Notes: a model not told the origin generated them from the sequence alone. 64,000 nt of DNA from Affinundibacterium amnicola (GCF_014284275.1 NZ_JACOFU010000010.1:1-64000); one strand, 5' to 3'. Numbered from the stretch's first letter, positions 8,803 to 21,214 are shown. A program made the numbers and translations.

Positions 8803-9138
8803 ATGTCTCAGTTACCAGCCTGCCCAGTTTGTGGCATGGAAAACACCTATCCCGATAACGACAATTATGTCTGTGCAGATTGCGGTCATGAATGGCCGAT
8901 GCAAGCCGCAGCCGAAGAATCCGATGAACGTATCGTGAAAGATTCCAACGGTAATGTCTTAGCGGACGGCGATGCAGTCGTGTTAATCAAAGACCTTAAA
9001 GTCAAAGGCTCTTCTATCACTTTAAAGCAAGGTAGCAAAGTAAAGAGCATACGCTTAGTCGGCGGTGATCATGAAGTTGACTGCAAGATGGATGCAGGTA
9101 ATTTTATGCTGAAGGCTTGTTACTTGAAAAAAGTGTAA
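8803..9138 (+). CDS. yjdM: Zinc-ribbon protein YjdM (PhnA family)
   Basis: A 111-residue protein, the usual YjdM length. The N-terminus has a zinc ribbon (CPVCGMENT ... CADCGHEW). The C-terminal domain carries the family stretch [32 protein letters not shown] and [13 protein letters not shown]. The start was placed at the ATG before SQLPACPVC because the longer reading adds residues absent from the family. Despite the historical name PhnA, the family has no proven phosphonate role. It is a single gene between the metzincin and M4 protease genes and ends at a shared bidirectional terminator. Confidence 0.88.
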   Translation: MSQLPACPVCGMENTYPDNDNYVCADCGHEWPMQAAAEESDERIVKDSNGNVLADGDAVVLIKDLKVKGSSITLKQGSKVKSIRLVGGDHEVDCKMDAGNFMLKACYLKKV

Positions 9139-9165
9139 TTGATCAAAAATCACACATCAATAAAA

Positions 9166-9199
9166 AAGCCCGGCGAAAATATGAATTGACGCCAGGCTT
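9166..9199. terminator. Bidirectional terminator between yjdM and the M4 protease
   Basis: AAGCCCGGCG (9166-9175) pairs with CGCCAGGCTT (9190-9199) with one mismatch. A-rich sequence lies on the left and a short T/C run on the right, so it can serve both converging genes. Confidence 0.65.
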
Positions 9200-9222
9200 C
9201 TCGTTAAGGTGACTCAACAATA

Positions 9223-10794
<1,572 letters not shown>

Positions 10795-10998
10795 TCAGCG
10801 CCTATAGCTTTTGACTACAGGTTCTCCCCGAACGCTTCATTTGATCCAATTTATCTCAGATTTATTTGGATTCTGTATTTGTATGTAAAGTGTAACGGCA
10901 AGTATCAAATTGTACGAGTCAAAATTTTAGAGGAAAAATCACTAAATTCATTATCAAATAAGCCGAAGACATAGATGAATACTGAATTTTATATAGTT

Positions 10999-11139
10999 TC
11001 AAAACACCGCAAAAAAATTTCTATGCGGTTGTATAAAACAAACGAAGATAAAAACAACAATAGTTAATAAGGCAAATAAAATCAATGCAACTGTCAAAAC
11101 TACTGCTTTAGCAGCATGTTTATTCAGAATAGCGAACAT
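10999..11139 (-). CDS. Small single-pass membrane protein (46 aa), tentative
   Basis: A short frame encodes a 46-residue protein beginning MFAILNKHAAK, with one continuous hydrophobic segment of about 25 residues (VVLTVALILFALLTIVVF) and a short polar tail ending NFFAVF. It begins only 10 bases after the stop of the LytTR regulator, on the same strand, with GAAGTGG upstream as a possible ribosome site. Position suggests it is the third gene of the two-component operon, perhaps a membrane partner of the kinase. Small AT-rich frames can arise by chance, so this is tentative. Confidence 0.4.
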   Translation of the reverse strand: MFAILNKHAAKAVVLTVALILFALLTIVVFIFVCFIQPHRNFFAVF

Positions 11140-11149
11140 ACCACTTCAT

Positions 11150-11923
11150 TTATTCACGAAACAAATAAGTGAAGTTTCGACTGACAAGCAACTTCTCACT
11201 ATGCCCTTTAACCAAGATCTGCATACGTTCAGCATCAATACGCTCAGCCGCCGCAATCGCCTTTGCATTCACGACGGTAGAGCGATGTACTTGCCAAAAT
11301 TTGTCGCTATCGAGTCCATCTAATAAGTCCTTCAATGGCGTTCTCAGTAAGGCCTCATACTCCGCCAATACCACACGGGTGTATTTGGTATCCGATTGAA
11401 AAAACAAAACTTCGTCGACATCAATCAATTTGATTTGCTTGCCAACACTCGCTTTAATCCACTTCATCTTTTCTGGTTTAGTGGTCACCGCTGCGGCTTG
11501 CAGACTTTTTAATATCGACGTCAAATCATGTGATGTTGTGTGCAGCGCATTTTGCGAAACATTGCGCAATTTATCTTGCACACGTTCAATTGCTTTTTGC
11601 AGGCGCTCTTCCTGCACAGGCTTTAAAAGATAATCAATAGCACCAGCATCAAAAGCGTCTATCGCGTATTGGTCGTAAGCGGTGATAAAAATGATCTGCG
11701 CATTTTTGCCAATTCGTTGCGCAACTTCAATCCCAGATAAGCCGGGCATGCGAATATCGAGCAAGACCAAATCTGGCTCGTGCTCAAGGTAGCCATCCCA
11801 AGCATCGTTCCCGTTTTCTGCCACCATCACAATCTCTGCCTGAGGCCACAACTTGGTCAGTTGCATGATCAGGCGTTCACGCATCAATGGTTCATCTTCA
11901 GCGATGAGAATTTTTGTTTTCAT
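11150..11923 (-). CDS. LytTR-family response regulator (LytR/AlgR type)
   Basis: A 257-residue regulator. The receiver domain (about 1-120) has the acidic pair AEDEP, the phosphoacceptor in LVLLDIRMPG, the Thr site IFITAYD and the Lys site YLLKPV. A linker leads to a C-terminal LytTR DNA-binding domain (about 150-255) with VDEVLFFQSDTKYTRV and WQVHRSTVVN. It is preceded by the histidine kinase gene with a 49-base gap and is probably co-transcribed. Target genes are unknown. The neighbouring M4 protease and cytochrome b561 genes are only candidates by position. Confidence 0.9.
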   Translation of the reverse strand: MKTKILIAEDEPLMRERLIMQLTKLWPQAEIVMVAENGNDAWDGYLEHEPDLVLLDIRMPGLSGIEVAQRIGKNAQIIFITAYDQYAIDAFDAGAIDYLLKPVQEERLQKAIERVQDKLRNVSQNALHTTSHDLTSILKSLQAAAVTTKPEKMKWIKASVGKQIKLIDVDEVLFFQSDTKYTRVVLAEYEALLRTPLKDLLDGLDSDKFWQVHRSTVVNAKAIAAAERIDAERMQILVKGHSEKLLVSRNFTYLFRE

Positions 11924-11972
11924 TTTCCAGATTCCTATAATCCACAGAACAATTTATGCGATCGTCAACTAG

Positions 11973-13178
11973 TCACGCCAAAGGAATATTCACCTCGACG
12001 ATGACACCGCCCTGCTCAGCTTCTGCAATCGATAGAGAAGCATGTGCGCCATATTGCAAACGCAAACGATCTCGCACATTTTGCAGTCCAATTCCCGGGC
12101 TTGGTGTGTCACTTAAACCGACACCGCTATCTTGGATCGTGATCAAAAGATCCGTGCCAAGTTTTTCGGCGAAGACATGAATATGCCCACCCCGCAAAGA
12201 CGGTTCAATACCATGTTTGATTGCATTCTCGGCTAACGTCAGCAACATCATACTAGGCACAGGAATCGCCGCCAATGCGGTGGGCAAGTTGATATCAAAG
12301 CTTAAGCGCACCCCCATTCTGGCCTTCATTACTTCCAAATAAGCGTGAATCAAACGGAATTCTTCAGCAAGCGTAATTTGTTCTGCGCGCATTTCACTCA
12401 TGCTGGCGCGTAAAAACACAATTAAGTTGGCAGTCAATTCAGCGGCTTTTGGCGTACCTTGCTCAGCTAATTGTTGAACCGCGCCTAGCGTATTGAATAG
12501 AAAATGTGGCTCGATTTGCGCTCTCAATAGACGCAACTGCGATTCGCTTTCTTGCCGTGCATTTTTTTCTCGCTCTGCATCTAGTGCCAATTGGGCGGCA
12601 ATCTTTTCATAGCCTTGGTTACGCCAACCAGCAACAATACCGATCAAGAGCACGTACACAGCCCCCAATACTGCCGCGACAATTAATACCAATGGTCCGT
12701 CTTTCCAGATGGTTGTCCACACGTCCTTACCTTGCACTAGTGCGCTGAGCGTCGTGAAGCCAAAGAAACCACACAAAACGCCCATGAAGGCACTGAGCGA
12801 TATGCGGAAGCGACGCTTTGCAATCTGACGATAATTAAACCAAATACCCACTAAAGCGAATACCAAGATCCATCCCAACATATTGACCACCAAAATCGCG
12901 GGGAGCCAATGTAACTTGGTTTTCATCGAATACAAAACCAAACCCAGACATGAAAATACCAAACTTAATTTGAGTATGGTCAGCCACAATTTAGCACCCT
13001 GATAAACGATACTAAATTGATAGAGTTGCTGACGCTCGATCTCAGTGAGCGTCAATAATTGCTTAGCCATCTTTTTACGCCAAGGGATCGTAATATCTTC
13101 TGCGCGTTGCGGATCTAACAGCACTGCAAGTTGTTCATCATTCCAATCTTTGTACCAAGAAGACAATTTCTTCCACAT
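11973..13178 (-). CDS. LytS-like membrane sensor histidine kinase
   Basis: A 401-residue kinase of the His_kinase (LytS/YehU) class. An N-terminal cytoplasmic segment is followed by about four membrane helices (roughly 70-190) and a coiled-coil stretch (LDAEREKNARQESESQLRLL). The phosphoacceptor region is QIEPHFLFNTLG near residue 224. The ATPase domain has N-box LAENAIKHGIEP and G-boxes DSGVGLSD and GIGLQNVRDRL. No extracytoplasmic sensor domain is obvious, so the membrane block itself may sense the signal. It forms an operon with the LytTR regulator downstream. Confidence 0.9.
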   Translation of the reverse strand: MWKKLSSWYKDWNDEQLAVLLDPQRAEDITIPWRKKMAKQLLTLTEIERQQLYQFSIVYQGAKLWLTILKLSLVFSCLGLVLYSMKTKLHWLPAILVVNMLGWILVFALVGIWFNYRQIAKRRFRISLSAFMGVLCGFFGFTTLSALVQGKDVWTTIWKDGPLVLIVAAVLGAVYVLLIGIVAGWRNQGYEKIAAQLALDAEREKNARQESESQLRLLRAQIEPHFLFNTLGAVQQLAEQGTPKAAELTANLIVFLRASMSEMRAEQITLAEEFRLIHAYLEVMKARMGVRLSFDINLPTALAAIPVPSMMLLTLAENAIKHGIEPSLRGGHIHVFAEKLGTDLLITIQDSGVGLSDTPSPGIGLQNVRDRLRLQYGAHASLSIAEAEQGGVIVEVNIPLA

Positions 13179-13418
13179 ATGCTTTCCTTGTTCAGTTCAA
13201 CGCGGATACTACTGTAAGACGTGTAGCATCAATGCGTGCGCGAAATGAGATCAACGACGAATTCCGCTCACTCAAATACGAAATATCAAAGGACTTTCTC
13301 ATCGCTACACAGCATCGCTTGCGCTTTTACAAATAATACGACACTTTTTTGCAGTGCTAGGCTGAGTTCGCCTATCATATAAAGACAAGGGTCGATTAAC
13401 CCAATCAAAGGAATTTTT

Positions 13419-13973
13419 ATGGCTATCCCGAAGGCAGTACCCACCATCAGCATCCAGCGTTATCACAAGCTTAGTATCGGCTTACACTGGTTTATGCTGC
13501 TATTACTTATCGCCGTCTATGCAACGATAGAATTACGCGAGCTTTTCCCCAAGGGCACCGATGCGCGTAAAGCCATCAAGATGTGGCATTTCATGCTGGG
13601 CTTATCCGTGTTAGGTTTTGCCGTTTTACGACTGTTGATACGCTTGCGCAATCCAACGCCCGCCATTATTCCTGCGCCACCAGCATGGCAAGCCTTGTTG
13701 GCGAATGTTATGCACATCGCTCTATATGGCCTAATGATAGGAATGCCACTTGCAGGGTGGCTTATCTTGAGTGGTGAAGGCCAAACCATACCCTTCTTTG
13801 GTCTTGAATTACCACCATTAATTGCGCCAGATAAAGCGCTCGCAAAAAGTATCGAAGAGCTACATGAAACTGCCGGCTTGGTCGGCTATTACTTGATTGG
13901 CCTACACGCGCTTGCTGGCTTGTATCACCACTACTTCGTCAAGGACAACACCTTGAAACGCATGCTGCCTTAG
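13419..13973 (+). CDS. Cytochrome b561 family protein
   Basis: A 184-residue membrane protein with four hydrophobic helices. Conserved His residues for two b-type hemes lie in HKLSIGLHW, MWHFMLG, VMHIALY and LHETAG/IGLHALAG. The family transfers electrons across the inner membrane, from quinol to periplasmic acceptors or superoxide. An AAAGGA ribosome site precedes the ATG. It is monocistronic and ends at a strong hairpin shared with the convergent hydrolase gene. Confidence 0.88.
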   Translation: MAIPKAVPTISIQRYHKLSIGLHWFMLLLLIAVYATIELRELFPKGTDARKAIKMWHFMLGLSVLGFAVLRLLIRLRNPTPAIIPAPPAWQALLANVMHIALYGLMIGMPLAGWLILSGEGQTIPFFGLELPPLIAPDKALAKSIEELHETAGLVGYYLIGLHALAGLYHHYFVKDNTLKRMLP

Positions 13974-14003
13974 AAGATTCAGTCCATCAGACTACAAAAA
14001 AAT

Positions 14004-14045
14004 AGCACCGTAAGAATGCTGAATCCATTGCATTTTTACGGTGCT
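14004..14045. terminator. Bidirectional terminator between cytochrome b561 and hydrolase genes
   Basis: AGCACCGTAAGAATGC (14004-14019) pairs with GCATTTTTACGGTGCT (14030-14045) along 16 positions with one G-U pair, flanked by an A-run on the left and a T-rich stretch on the right. It suits both converging genes. Confidence 0.8.
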
Positions 14046-14068
14046 CAATTTATTTGAACACGCAATCT

Positions 14069-15049
14069 TTATTTCGTCGCCATATTCTTCTTTAAGAAAA
14101 CAATGAGTTTTTTAACGAAGTCTCCGTCGAGCATCAGATTGGGATCGCTGTATGAAGCCACTTGTTGACTATTCTCTGCGGGTACCGACTTCATAATATG
14201 GTTCATTCCTTTGATCACATGAAACTCTGCCTTGGGCTGTGCCTGTGCTAATAGCACAGCTTGATTCACACCAACCTGAATATCGGTATCGCCCTGAAAA
14301 ATCGCAATCGGCATGGTCAGCTTTTTAATCGCATCCGCTGGCACGATAGGAAACCAAGACATCAAATAACTCTGTACGCTAGGGCGATACAAAGCCAATA
14401 GAGGCGCAGGAACATCTTTAACGTATTCAGATTTTTCCATGTTGGTCAAAATCGCCTCGTTCATTTTGGCCAAATCAGGAGGCAACTTGTTCGCCAATTG
14501 CGTTCGCAAAATTTTGGCTGCTGATTGCCCTGGGCCAGCAACAGAAACATAGGCTTGCGCGGAGAGGTTCTGCAAAGCCATAATTCCCAAGGTCGAGCCT
14601 TCACTGTGGCCTAACACAACAACACCGCTAAAACGCGCATCTTGACTTAATAATTTGATCCAACTTTGCACGTCAGCGACATACGTTTGAAAACGCAAAT
14701 CCTCTTCTGCACCACCCGCAGCAAAGCTTTCACCAACACCGCGTTTATCGTAACGAACCGAAGCAAAACCGGCAATCGCCAACTCTTCTGCCAACATCTT
14801 CAGACTATTATTTTTGCCAGGTAAAGCTGGGCTATTCCCGTCGCGGTCAGTTGGCCCTGAACCAGCAATCATCAGCACCACCAAAGGTTTGGCTTTATGT
14901 CCGGGCACTAACAAACTGCCATGCAAAGTATTGACGCCCTCGCCCACCGTGATCGCCGTTTGAATAAACTCCGCTTGGGCGGGCGCAAAAATGAAAAGCG
15001 ATAGACTGAATAAGATTTGTCGGATGACAGGCAGCACAGACATAAACAA
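14069..15049 (-). CDS. Exported alpha/beta hydrolase
   Basis: A 326-residue serine hydrolase with an N-terminal signal peptide (hydrophobic ILFSLSLFIFAPAQA). The alpha/beta fold shows the oxyanion region MIAGSGPTDRDGN, YDKRGVGES, nucleophile elbow GHSEGS, acid in FQGDTDIQV and His in KGMNHIMK. Similar proteins are annotated as peptidase S9-like or acyl-CoA-thioesterase-like alpha/beta hydrolases. The substrate cannot be predicted. It is transcribed alone, convergent with cytochrome b561. About 200 bases of gene-free sequence separate it from the aminotransferase. Confidence 0.85.
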   Translation of the reverse strand: MFMSVLPVIRQILFSLSLFIFAPAQAEFIQTAITVGEGVNTLHGSLLVPGHKAKPLVVLMIAGSGPTDRDGNSPALPGKNNSLKMLAEELAIAGFASVRYDKRGVGESFAAGGAEEDLRFQTYVADVQSWIKLLSQDARFSGVVVLGHSEGSTLGIMALQNLSAQAYVSVAGPGQSAAKILRTQLANKLPPDLAKMNEAILTNMEKSEYVKDVPAPLLALYRPSVQSYLMSWFPIVPADAIKKLTMPIAIFQGDTDIQVGVNQAVLLAQAQPKAEFHVIKGMNHIMKSVPAENSQQVASYSDPNLMLDGDFVKKLIVFLKKNMATK

Positions 15050-15252
15050 CTCCAGGTTAATGAATGGTCTCTAAGGCGTAATCTTCAGCGACGAATAGAG
15101 AGATATACGAACCGCCGCGCGAATACTATACAAGCAAATCATCGCAACACGAGCAGCCGGAAGCTATCTCGGATTTTAATAGAAAAGTAGCACGAAATGC
15201 GCAGTTTGACGCACAAGACAACAGCATTCGATGTGCGGATCAACTCATCACG

Positions 15253-16515
15253 TTAAGAAACACGACGACTTTGCCAAGTTTGTAGGCCGCGCGCAATCCT
15301 ATCGACCGCTTGCTGCAAACGCGGTAAATCCTGGGTGTATGCAAAACGCACGTGCTGCTGCGCCTGATATTTGCCGAAATCTAATCCCGGCGTAAAGGCA
15401 ACATATTCAGTTTCTAAAAAATGCTGACAAAAAGCATAGGCATCGCCGCCAAACTCGCTGATATCTGCATATAAGTAAAATGCACCTTCTGGTTCCACAG
15501 TGATCTTGAAACCCAATTCTCGCAACGCTGGTAATAAGAAATCACGGCGACGGGCAAATGCGTGACGACGCTCTTCAAATATCGCGATGCTGGCAGGTTC
15601 AAAACATGCTAAAGCGGCATATTGCGCGACGCTTGGCGCACTGATGTATAAGTTTTGCGCTAATTTCTCGAGTTCGCTCACCGCGGCTTCCGGTGCAAGC
15701 AACCAACCAAGTCGCCAACCTGTCATGCCAAAATACTTGGAAAAACTATTGAGCACAAATGCTTCGTTATCAACTTCCAACACACTTGCGGCATCAACGC
15801 CATAAGTGAGTCCATGATAAATTTCATCAACCACAAGATGTCCGCTACGCGCACGAACCGCCGCCGATAACGCAGCTAATTCTTCTCTCTTCAACAACGT
15901 TCCGGTTGGGTTGGCAGGTGAGGCAATTAATGCGCCAACGGTATCTGCCTGCCAACATTGCGACACTAATTCTGGGGTCAATTGATAACGTACTTCAGGC
16001 CCTGCTGGCACCAATTGTGCAGAGGCTTCAATCAAACGCAAAAAATGTCGGTTGCAAGGATAGCCTGGGTCTGCCATCAACCAGTGCTTACCCGGATCCA
16101 CCAGTAAACTGGTGGCCAACAGTAATGCACCAGAACCACCGGGTGTAATTAAGATGCGGCGCGGATCGATTTGCACACCGTAACGCTGTTGATAAAATCC
16201 ACTAATTGCCTCGCGCAATTGTGGTAACCCACGCGCCGCGGTGTAACGGGTGTGGCCCGCGGCCAGCGCAGCCTGCCCCGCCTGAATAATCGGTGCCGCT
16301 GTGACGAAATCGGGCTCACCAATCTCGAGGTGAATGACATCATGCCCACTCGCTTGCAACTCGTTTGCACGTGCCAATAAGGCCATGACATGAAAAGGTT
16401 CAATCGCCTGACTACGCGCACTGTAACTGCCAGATGCCAGCTTTGGCGAGCTAGAAACAAGAGTGGCTGAAGTAGCTGCCAGAGCCGGTGAAACCGAGGG
16501 AGGTAGAGTCATCAA
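15253..16515 (-). CDS. PLP-dependent class I/II aminotransferase
   Basis: A 420-residue fold-type I aminotransferase. Visible signatures are IHLEIGEPDF, TRYTAARGLPQLREAI, the PASPTGT-type substrate stretch ASPANPTGT, the PLP aspartate region VVDEIYHGL, and the Schiff-base Lys in NSFSKYFGMTGWRLGW. The first roughly 35 residues are Ala/Ser-rich and absent from typical homologs, so the true start may be a later codon near ARSQAIEPF. The product is most like aspartate or alanine/valine-type aminotransferases. The exact amino donor cannot be told from the sequence. It stands alone on the minus strand. Confidence 0.85.
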   Translation of the reverse strand: MMTLPPSVSPALAATSATLVSSSPKLASGSYSARSQAIEPFHVMALLARANELQASGHDVIHLEIGEPDFVTAAPIIQAGQAALAAGHTRYTAARGLPQLREAISGFYQQRYGVQIDPRRILITPGGSGALLLATSLLVDPGKHWLMADPGYPCNRHFLRLIEASAQLVPAGPEVRYQLTPELVSQCWQADTVGALIASPANPTGTLLKREELAALSAAVRARSGHLVVDEIYHGLTYGVDAASVLEVDNEAFVLNSFSKYFGMTGWRLGWLLAPEAAVSELEKLAQNLYISAPSVAQYAALACFEPASIAIFEERRHAFARRRDFLLPALRELGFKITVEPEGAFYLYADISEFGGDAYAFCQHFLETEYVAFTPGLDFGKYQAQQHVRFAYTQDLPRLQQAVDRIARGLQTWQSRRVS

Positions 16516-16736
16516 TTATTACGTCAAGGTGAAGAGAAGTTTTAGCGATGCGAACTTAACATCATTAAAATGAATTCATAAGATCGTCGCAAAACAGGCG
16601 GATCTTCCGAACTGAATTCACTTAATTTGTGCAACTGAGCCGAAGTTCAAACAGCTAGTCTGAGTTTAACCGCGGCTCGGATTTTTGGGAAATACAATTC
16701 CACAATTACGCTATCAATAAAAGTGATAGTTCTGTT

Positions 16737-19700
16737 TCAATTTGCCTCACGAATAACAAACAAGGCATCGTCATAGGCATACTGTTCAATGTATTGTTCT
16801 ATTTTCGCCAGTGATACTTCATCCAAAATCTGCAACAACAATGCCCGATGCTCTTCGAAATATTGCGGACAGTCGCCACTAAAGTCGCTCAGTAATAGAC
16901 TTAATTGATCCAACTTGGAGCGCGCATCCTGATCATCTAGCTGCATCACTGTATTTGCCATAACCGATGGCTGAAACCCAGTTGGCAATTGCAGCTTCAA
17001 CTCAGTCAACAACTGACGCAAAGAGCTGTCCAATTTTTCCCCTAGCAAATGGCATCGATTGCCAACATCGTGTTCTTGTTGCGCTAGTTGTAAAGCGATT
17101 TCCAATTGCACCGCATCTGCCTGCACTTGTTGTGCGCCTATGCTGCCGGCCAAGCCCTTGAGGGTATGCACGACTAAATGTGCCTGCGTAAAATCCTCTG
17201 CCGCCAGTGCCTGCTGCAACTGTTGTCCGGTATTTGCTTGCCCTTCACAAAAGCGCGTCAACACTTTGAGATACAAATCACGTTTCCCCATCATCAGACT
17301 TAAGCCCAGATGACTATCAATCTGCGTCAAACGATGAAAGTCAAAACGCTCAGCTAAATCTGCATAACTCAGGTAGGCAGTCGGCGCTTGCTGTACCGAC
17401 GCAATCTCTAAAGCATCGGATGAATAACTGCGATCAGGATGAACAACCGGGCTAATCTTATGTTCTAACCAGCGTGCCAAAGTTGAAAACAAGGCCCCCG
17501 GTTGCACTGGCTTTGCCAGAAAATCTTGCATACCTTCATCCATACAACGTTGCCGTACATCGGCCATCGCATGAGCTGTCATCGCGATGATAGGAACGGC
17601 GTTAAACGCGGGTTGTTGCCGGATAAGTTGTGTCGCCTGGTGCCCATCCATACCTGGCATTTCCAAGTCCATCAGAATTAAATCGAAGCGTTGCGCATCG
17701 GTTTGTTCGAGACGATAGAGCGCATCGTGTCCACTCGCAGCTACTTCTACCTGAATCCCTACAGTGGCTAATAACTCGACAGCGATTTGCTGATTGATTT
17801 CATTATCTTCAACCAACAAAATCAACGTAGCCGTATATTGGTGTTGCACACTTGAGATACTTGTCCCCAATTGCGATAAGGTAGTCGCACTACACACCTC
17901 AAACGGCAGGCTAAATTGAAAGCAAGAACCCACGCCGAATTCACTTTGCGCAGTGATCTTGCCACCCAATAATTCCACTAATTGATGCGAAATCGATAGC
18001 CCCAAACCAGTGCCGCCAAATTTACGACTAGTGGAGCTATCTGCTTGCGTGAATGCTGAAAACAAGCGTCTGACCTGATCTTCAGTCATGCCAATACCAG
18101 TGTCTTTGACCGCAAAGTCTAGTTCTAAATTACGCCCTAACTCCCTACCGTCAGTATGTCGCAAGGTCACAGACAAACAGACTTCACCGCGTTCTGTAAA
18201 TTTAATCGCATTATTGACCAAATTCACCAACACTTGCCCCAATCGCAAAGCATCGCCAACTAAAAAACGTGGCACATTGTCTGCGACATCAAACCTTAAC
18301 AATAATCCTTTTTCATGGGCTTTCTGTGCCGTCACGGTAGTGACATGACCAATCACATCATCAAGCGAAAACGGATTAAAATCGACCTCCATTTTTCCTG
18401 CTTCAATTTTTGAAAAATCTAAAATGCTATTGATGATGCCTAACAGTGCATTACCAGCATCGTGAATTTTATTCAGATAATCTCTTTGCCTTGCGCTCAA
18501 TTCGGTTCGTAAAGATAAATACGCCAAACCAATAATCGCATTCATCGGCGTGCGAATTTCATGACTCATCGTCGCTAAGAAAGAACTCTTCGCCTGATTC
18601 GCTAGTTCCGCAGCCTCGCGTGCATGCAACTCTGCTGCCATTTTTTCGGCCAACATACGTTGATGTGAACGCTGCGCTTCTGCCTGTAAATCCTGATCTA
18701 ATAAGGCGGCAGTTTCGGTGATAGTACGAACTTCATCCGGGCGATATTGATTAAAATCTGGCTTACCGCCAACCAACAGCATGCCCGTTAAATTGCCGCG
18801 ATGAGTAAATGGCACTACCAAGGAATTTTCGCCTGCGACATCGAACAAAGATAAGGGTAATCGCGATCTCAAAATCCGCGCCAGATCGCCACCTAATGCA
18901 TAAACTTTATCTGGAGCGGCAAGAAAATCGCCCCCGATTTTTCTGCAGAAACCTTCATGATAAGTATAAATTGCACTTTGTGCGCCACCTGTGTAGGCGT
19001 TGAACGCACCGATGTAATGTTCCACCAATTGATCCTGACCTTGCATATCCGCCGCATTCGCGACAGCAATTTGCAAAGCTTCTTGCTGAGCTCGCCATTT
19101 TGGATACAACCAAGTACGGACTAAGCGTTCGGCAAATTCGCGCCAAGGTTTGTAAAGCGCCAACAAGACTGAGCCACAAATCACATCAAACAATAGCGTC
19201 TTCCAACGCATATCGAGCACCAAATAAGGCGCGATTAAGAGCTGCATCAGGGCGAGACAAGCCAGCAGGCCAAGTGTCAATAAGCCGTACACGCTAAAAC
19301 GGTTCAGCGCAAAACTAAAATCAAACAGCCGATTACGCAATAAAGCGTAACCGAGACCGCCATACGCCAGAAAAATAATAGAAGAATTAAACGATTCAAC
19401 ATAAGCCAGCGCCAGCTCTTCATCAACGATGCGGAACAGATTATGAAATAAGTAAATCGCATAGATATTGCCCATGCAAAAACCTATCCACGCCAAACGC
19501 TGACGAGTAATGCCGCTACTCACCCGCCACGAGATTACCAAAGCGCCCAATGAAAAAATAACCGAGGTAATCGCGAGTGCGCGTCGCCACAATCGCAAAT
19601 TCAACCATTCCCTAAGCTCCCAAGGAAGCATGCCTAGCTTCAAGAAAATATGGCAGAAAATATAACTGGCAAAGCACACCACATAGGCGTAAAACAACAG

Positions 19701-20375
19701 ACGAACTGAACGCAAACGCCAATGTGGTCGGCTCTCTGGAAAGATCAGACAAAAATAGGTAAAGAAAACATAGCCAACAAATAGCTCGATCGGGAATACA
19801 TACAGCGTCAAGAAATCCTGAAGTGCACCACCGGGTAAATATGGAATAAAAGTATCTGGGATAATGGCCAGCATCGCAATTGCCAAGACGCGCATCGGAA
19901 CGCTGTTGGTATGCTGCCAGACCAACATACTAATAATAAACAACGCAATAAATGTGGTCGCAAATTGAGTCAGCGTAATCGCCAGCCAGATTTCAGCATG
20001 GCGTAAATTTTTAGGAATAGGCTGTACGAGCAAATGCTGTCCACGATCAGTCGGCTCATTGGCTCGATACCACCGCAAACTGATCTGATCATCCATCGCC
20101 AATAAGCGAGATTCATCGCCGATATGATCAAACACAAGGTGATCACCGACCCGGGCACCCGCTTTATACAAGGGAGAATCTGGTTTTAGATGCTCAATCG
20201 GCAAACGATATTGGCGATCTGGCGCAGAAAAAGTAACACCAAGTTCCGCCGCGATATTTGGCGCAGCACTGCGTTGCCAATAACTACTCGCCCAAAAATC
20301 CAGCACACCAAACACCAAAACCAGTGTCAGCATCAAGATCTTAAATTGCAGATTCGTTAGAAGTGCTTTAGTCAT
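16737..20375 (-). CDS. Hybrid sensor kinase: PDZ-like segment, membrane block, kinase, receiver, Hpt
   Basis: A 1212-residue protein. The first helix is followed by a periplasmic PDZ-like stretch ([21 protein letters not shown], about 60-90), then a block of roughly eight to nine membrane helices (about 130-400) and a GAF-like region (about 450-560). The HisKA site is [12 protein letters not shown] with His near residue 604. The HATPase has [18 protein letters not shown] and [10 protein letters not shown] receiver domain has phospho-Asp in [13 protein letters not shown] near 900, and a C-terminal Hpt domain has [11 protein letters not shown] near 1067. It should run a full internal phosphorelay and pass phosphate to a separate regulator that is not encoded nearby. 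Confidence 0.88.
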   Translation of the reverse strand: MTKALLTNLQFKILMLTLVLVFGVLDFWASSYWQRSAAPNIAAELGVTFSAPDRQYRLPIEHLKPDSPLYKAGARVGDHLVFDHIGDESRLLAMDDQISLRWYRANEPTDRGQHLLVQPIPKNLRHAEIWLAITLTQFATTFIALFIISMLVWQHTNSVPMRVLAIAMLAIIPDTFIPYLPGGALQDFLTLYVFPIELFVGYVFFTYFCLIFPESRPHWRLRSVRLLFYAYVVCFASYIFCHIFLKLGMLPWELREWLNLRLWRRALAITSVIFSLGALVISWRVSSGITRQRLAWIGFCMGNIYAIYLFHNLFRIVDEELALAYVESFNSSIIFLAYGGLGYALLRNRLFDFSFALNRFSVYGLLTLGLLACLALMQLLIAPYLVLDMRWKTLLFDVICGSVLLALYKPWREFAERLVRTWLYPKWRAQQEALQIAVANAADMQGQDQLVEHYIGAFNAYTGGAQSAIYTYHEGFCRKIGGDFLAAPDKVYALGGDLARILRSRLPLSLFDVAGENSLVVPFTHRGNLTGMLLVGGKPDFNQYRPDEVRTITETAALLDQDLQAEAQRSHQRMLAEKMAAELHAREAAELANQAKSSFLATMSHEIRTPMNAIIGLAYLSLRTELSARQRDYLNKIHDAGNALLGIINSILDFSKIEAGKMEVDFNPFSLDDVIGHVTTVTAQKAHEKGLLLRFDVADNVPRFLVGDALRLGQVLVNLVNNAIKFTERGEVCLSVTLRHTDGRELGRNLELDFAVKDTGIGMTEDQVRRLFSAFTQADSSTSRKFGGTGLGLSISHQLVELLGGKITAQSEFGVGSCFQFSLPFEVCSATTLSQLGTSISSVQHQYTATLILLVEDNEINQQIAVELLATVGIQVEVAASGHDALYRLEQTDAQRFDLILMDLEMPGMDGHQATQLIRQQPAFNAVPIIAMTAHAMADVRQRCMDEGMQDFLAKPVQPGALFSTLARWLEHKISPVVHPDRSYSSDALEIASVQQAPTAYLSYADLAERFDFHRLTQIDSHLGLSLMMGKRDLYLKVLTRFCEGQANTGQQLQQALAAEDFTQAHLVVHTLKGLAGSIGAQQVQADAVQLEIALQLAQQEHDVGNRCHLLGEKLDSSLRQLLTELKLQLPTGFQPSVMANTVMQLDDQDARSKLDQLSLLLSDFSGDCPQYFEEHRALLLQILDEVSLAKIEQYIEQYAYDDALFVIREAN

Positions 20376-20812
20376 TCTTTATCGGCAATCAGAAGAAACC
20401 AGTCCACGTTTTACCATGGTGTAAAAGTGCACTGGTATTATGATCAAAGCCACATTTTTGCTTGTAATCTTCTGATTCTAAAGGTGAAGCGCATGTTTCT
20501 AGCAATTTCCACAAAAAAATTGTCTGAAATCACTGTTTTTTGTTGTGCAAACGATCTGCCATCTTGTCTGGAGACCAATCATCACACAATCACCCATGAT
20601 TTAATACGATGTCATCTCCTCATGAATTGAATGTATTTAAACACTTAAGAAGTAGGTAGATACTAAATAAACAATTGCCAACCCTTTTGCATCTTTAAAC
20701 GAATTTTTGTTGAAAGTCGCAAAGATCAAGCGAATATCAGCACAACAAATTCGAAGAGTGGGTAAAAAAGCCTAACTACTTACAAGCTGACAAAGAGGCC
20801 GCGATTCAGGCT
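20376..20812. other. Intergenic region, nothing recognised
   Basis: About 440 AT-rich bases between the hybrid kinase and the DUF2845 gene. Short open frames here lack ribosome sites and protein-like composition. The kinase promoter presumably lies in the first 100 bases. Confidence 0.4.
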
Positions 20813-21214
20813 TCATTTCCCATAAGCTAAATCCTGAATTTGCTTTAATCGTCCATCTTCAAATATCAGTAATTGCATGAATCGTTGTGGGCCAAAGTTG
20901 TACACCCATTCTTCAACTTGAATTTCGATTTCACGTTGGTATTCAATCGCACCGCGATTTATGTGCACTTGGGTGTTTTGTACGAATGTTGGCGGCGTGC
21001 CGGCGATGTTATGTTGATGAGCACCAAAACGACGACGCTCAATTCTACGATCTGCCATTGCTGGGTTGCCACATTTGTTCATGACATCCATCTTATGCAT
21101 TCCAACGTCGATCACATAAGAATTACAACGAAACGCCAAGGCCTGTGCAGAAGATGTTGTGCACAAGATCACTAAGCATAGAATGGATAGCGGAATAGAA
21201 GAGTGCACGCGCAT
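20813..21214 (-). CDS. DUF2845 family periplasmic protein
   Basis: A 133-residue protein with an N-terminal signal peptide (SIPLSILCLVILCTTSSAQA). The mature part begins with LAFRCNSYVIDVGMHKMDVMNKCGNP, the conserved start of DUF2845, and continues to EEWVYNFGPQRFMQLLIFEDGRL. Two cysteines may form a disulphide. DUF2845 proteins have no known function and resemble SmpA/OmlA-like folds in some predictions. The gene stands alone. Confidence 0.8.
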   Translation of the reverse strand: MRVHSSIPLSILCLVILCTTSSAQALAFRCNSYVIDVGMHKMDVMNKCGNPAMADRRIERRRFGAHQHNIAGTPPTFVQNTQVHINRGAIEYQREIEIQVEEWVYNFGPQRFMQLLIFEDGRLKQIQDLAYGK

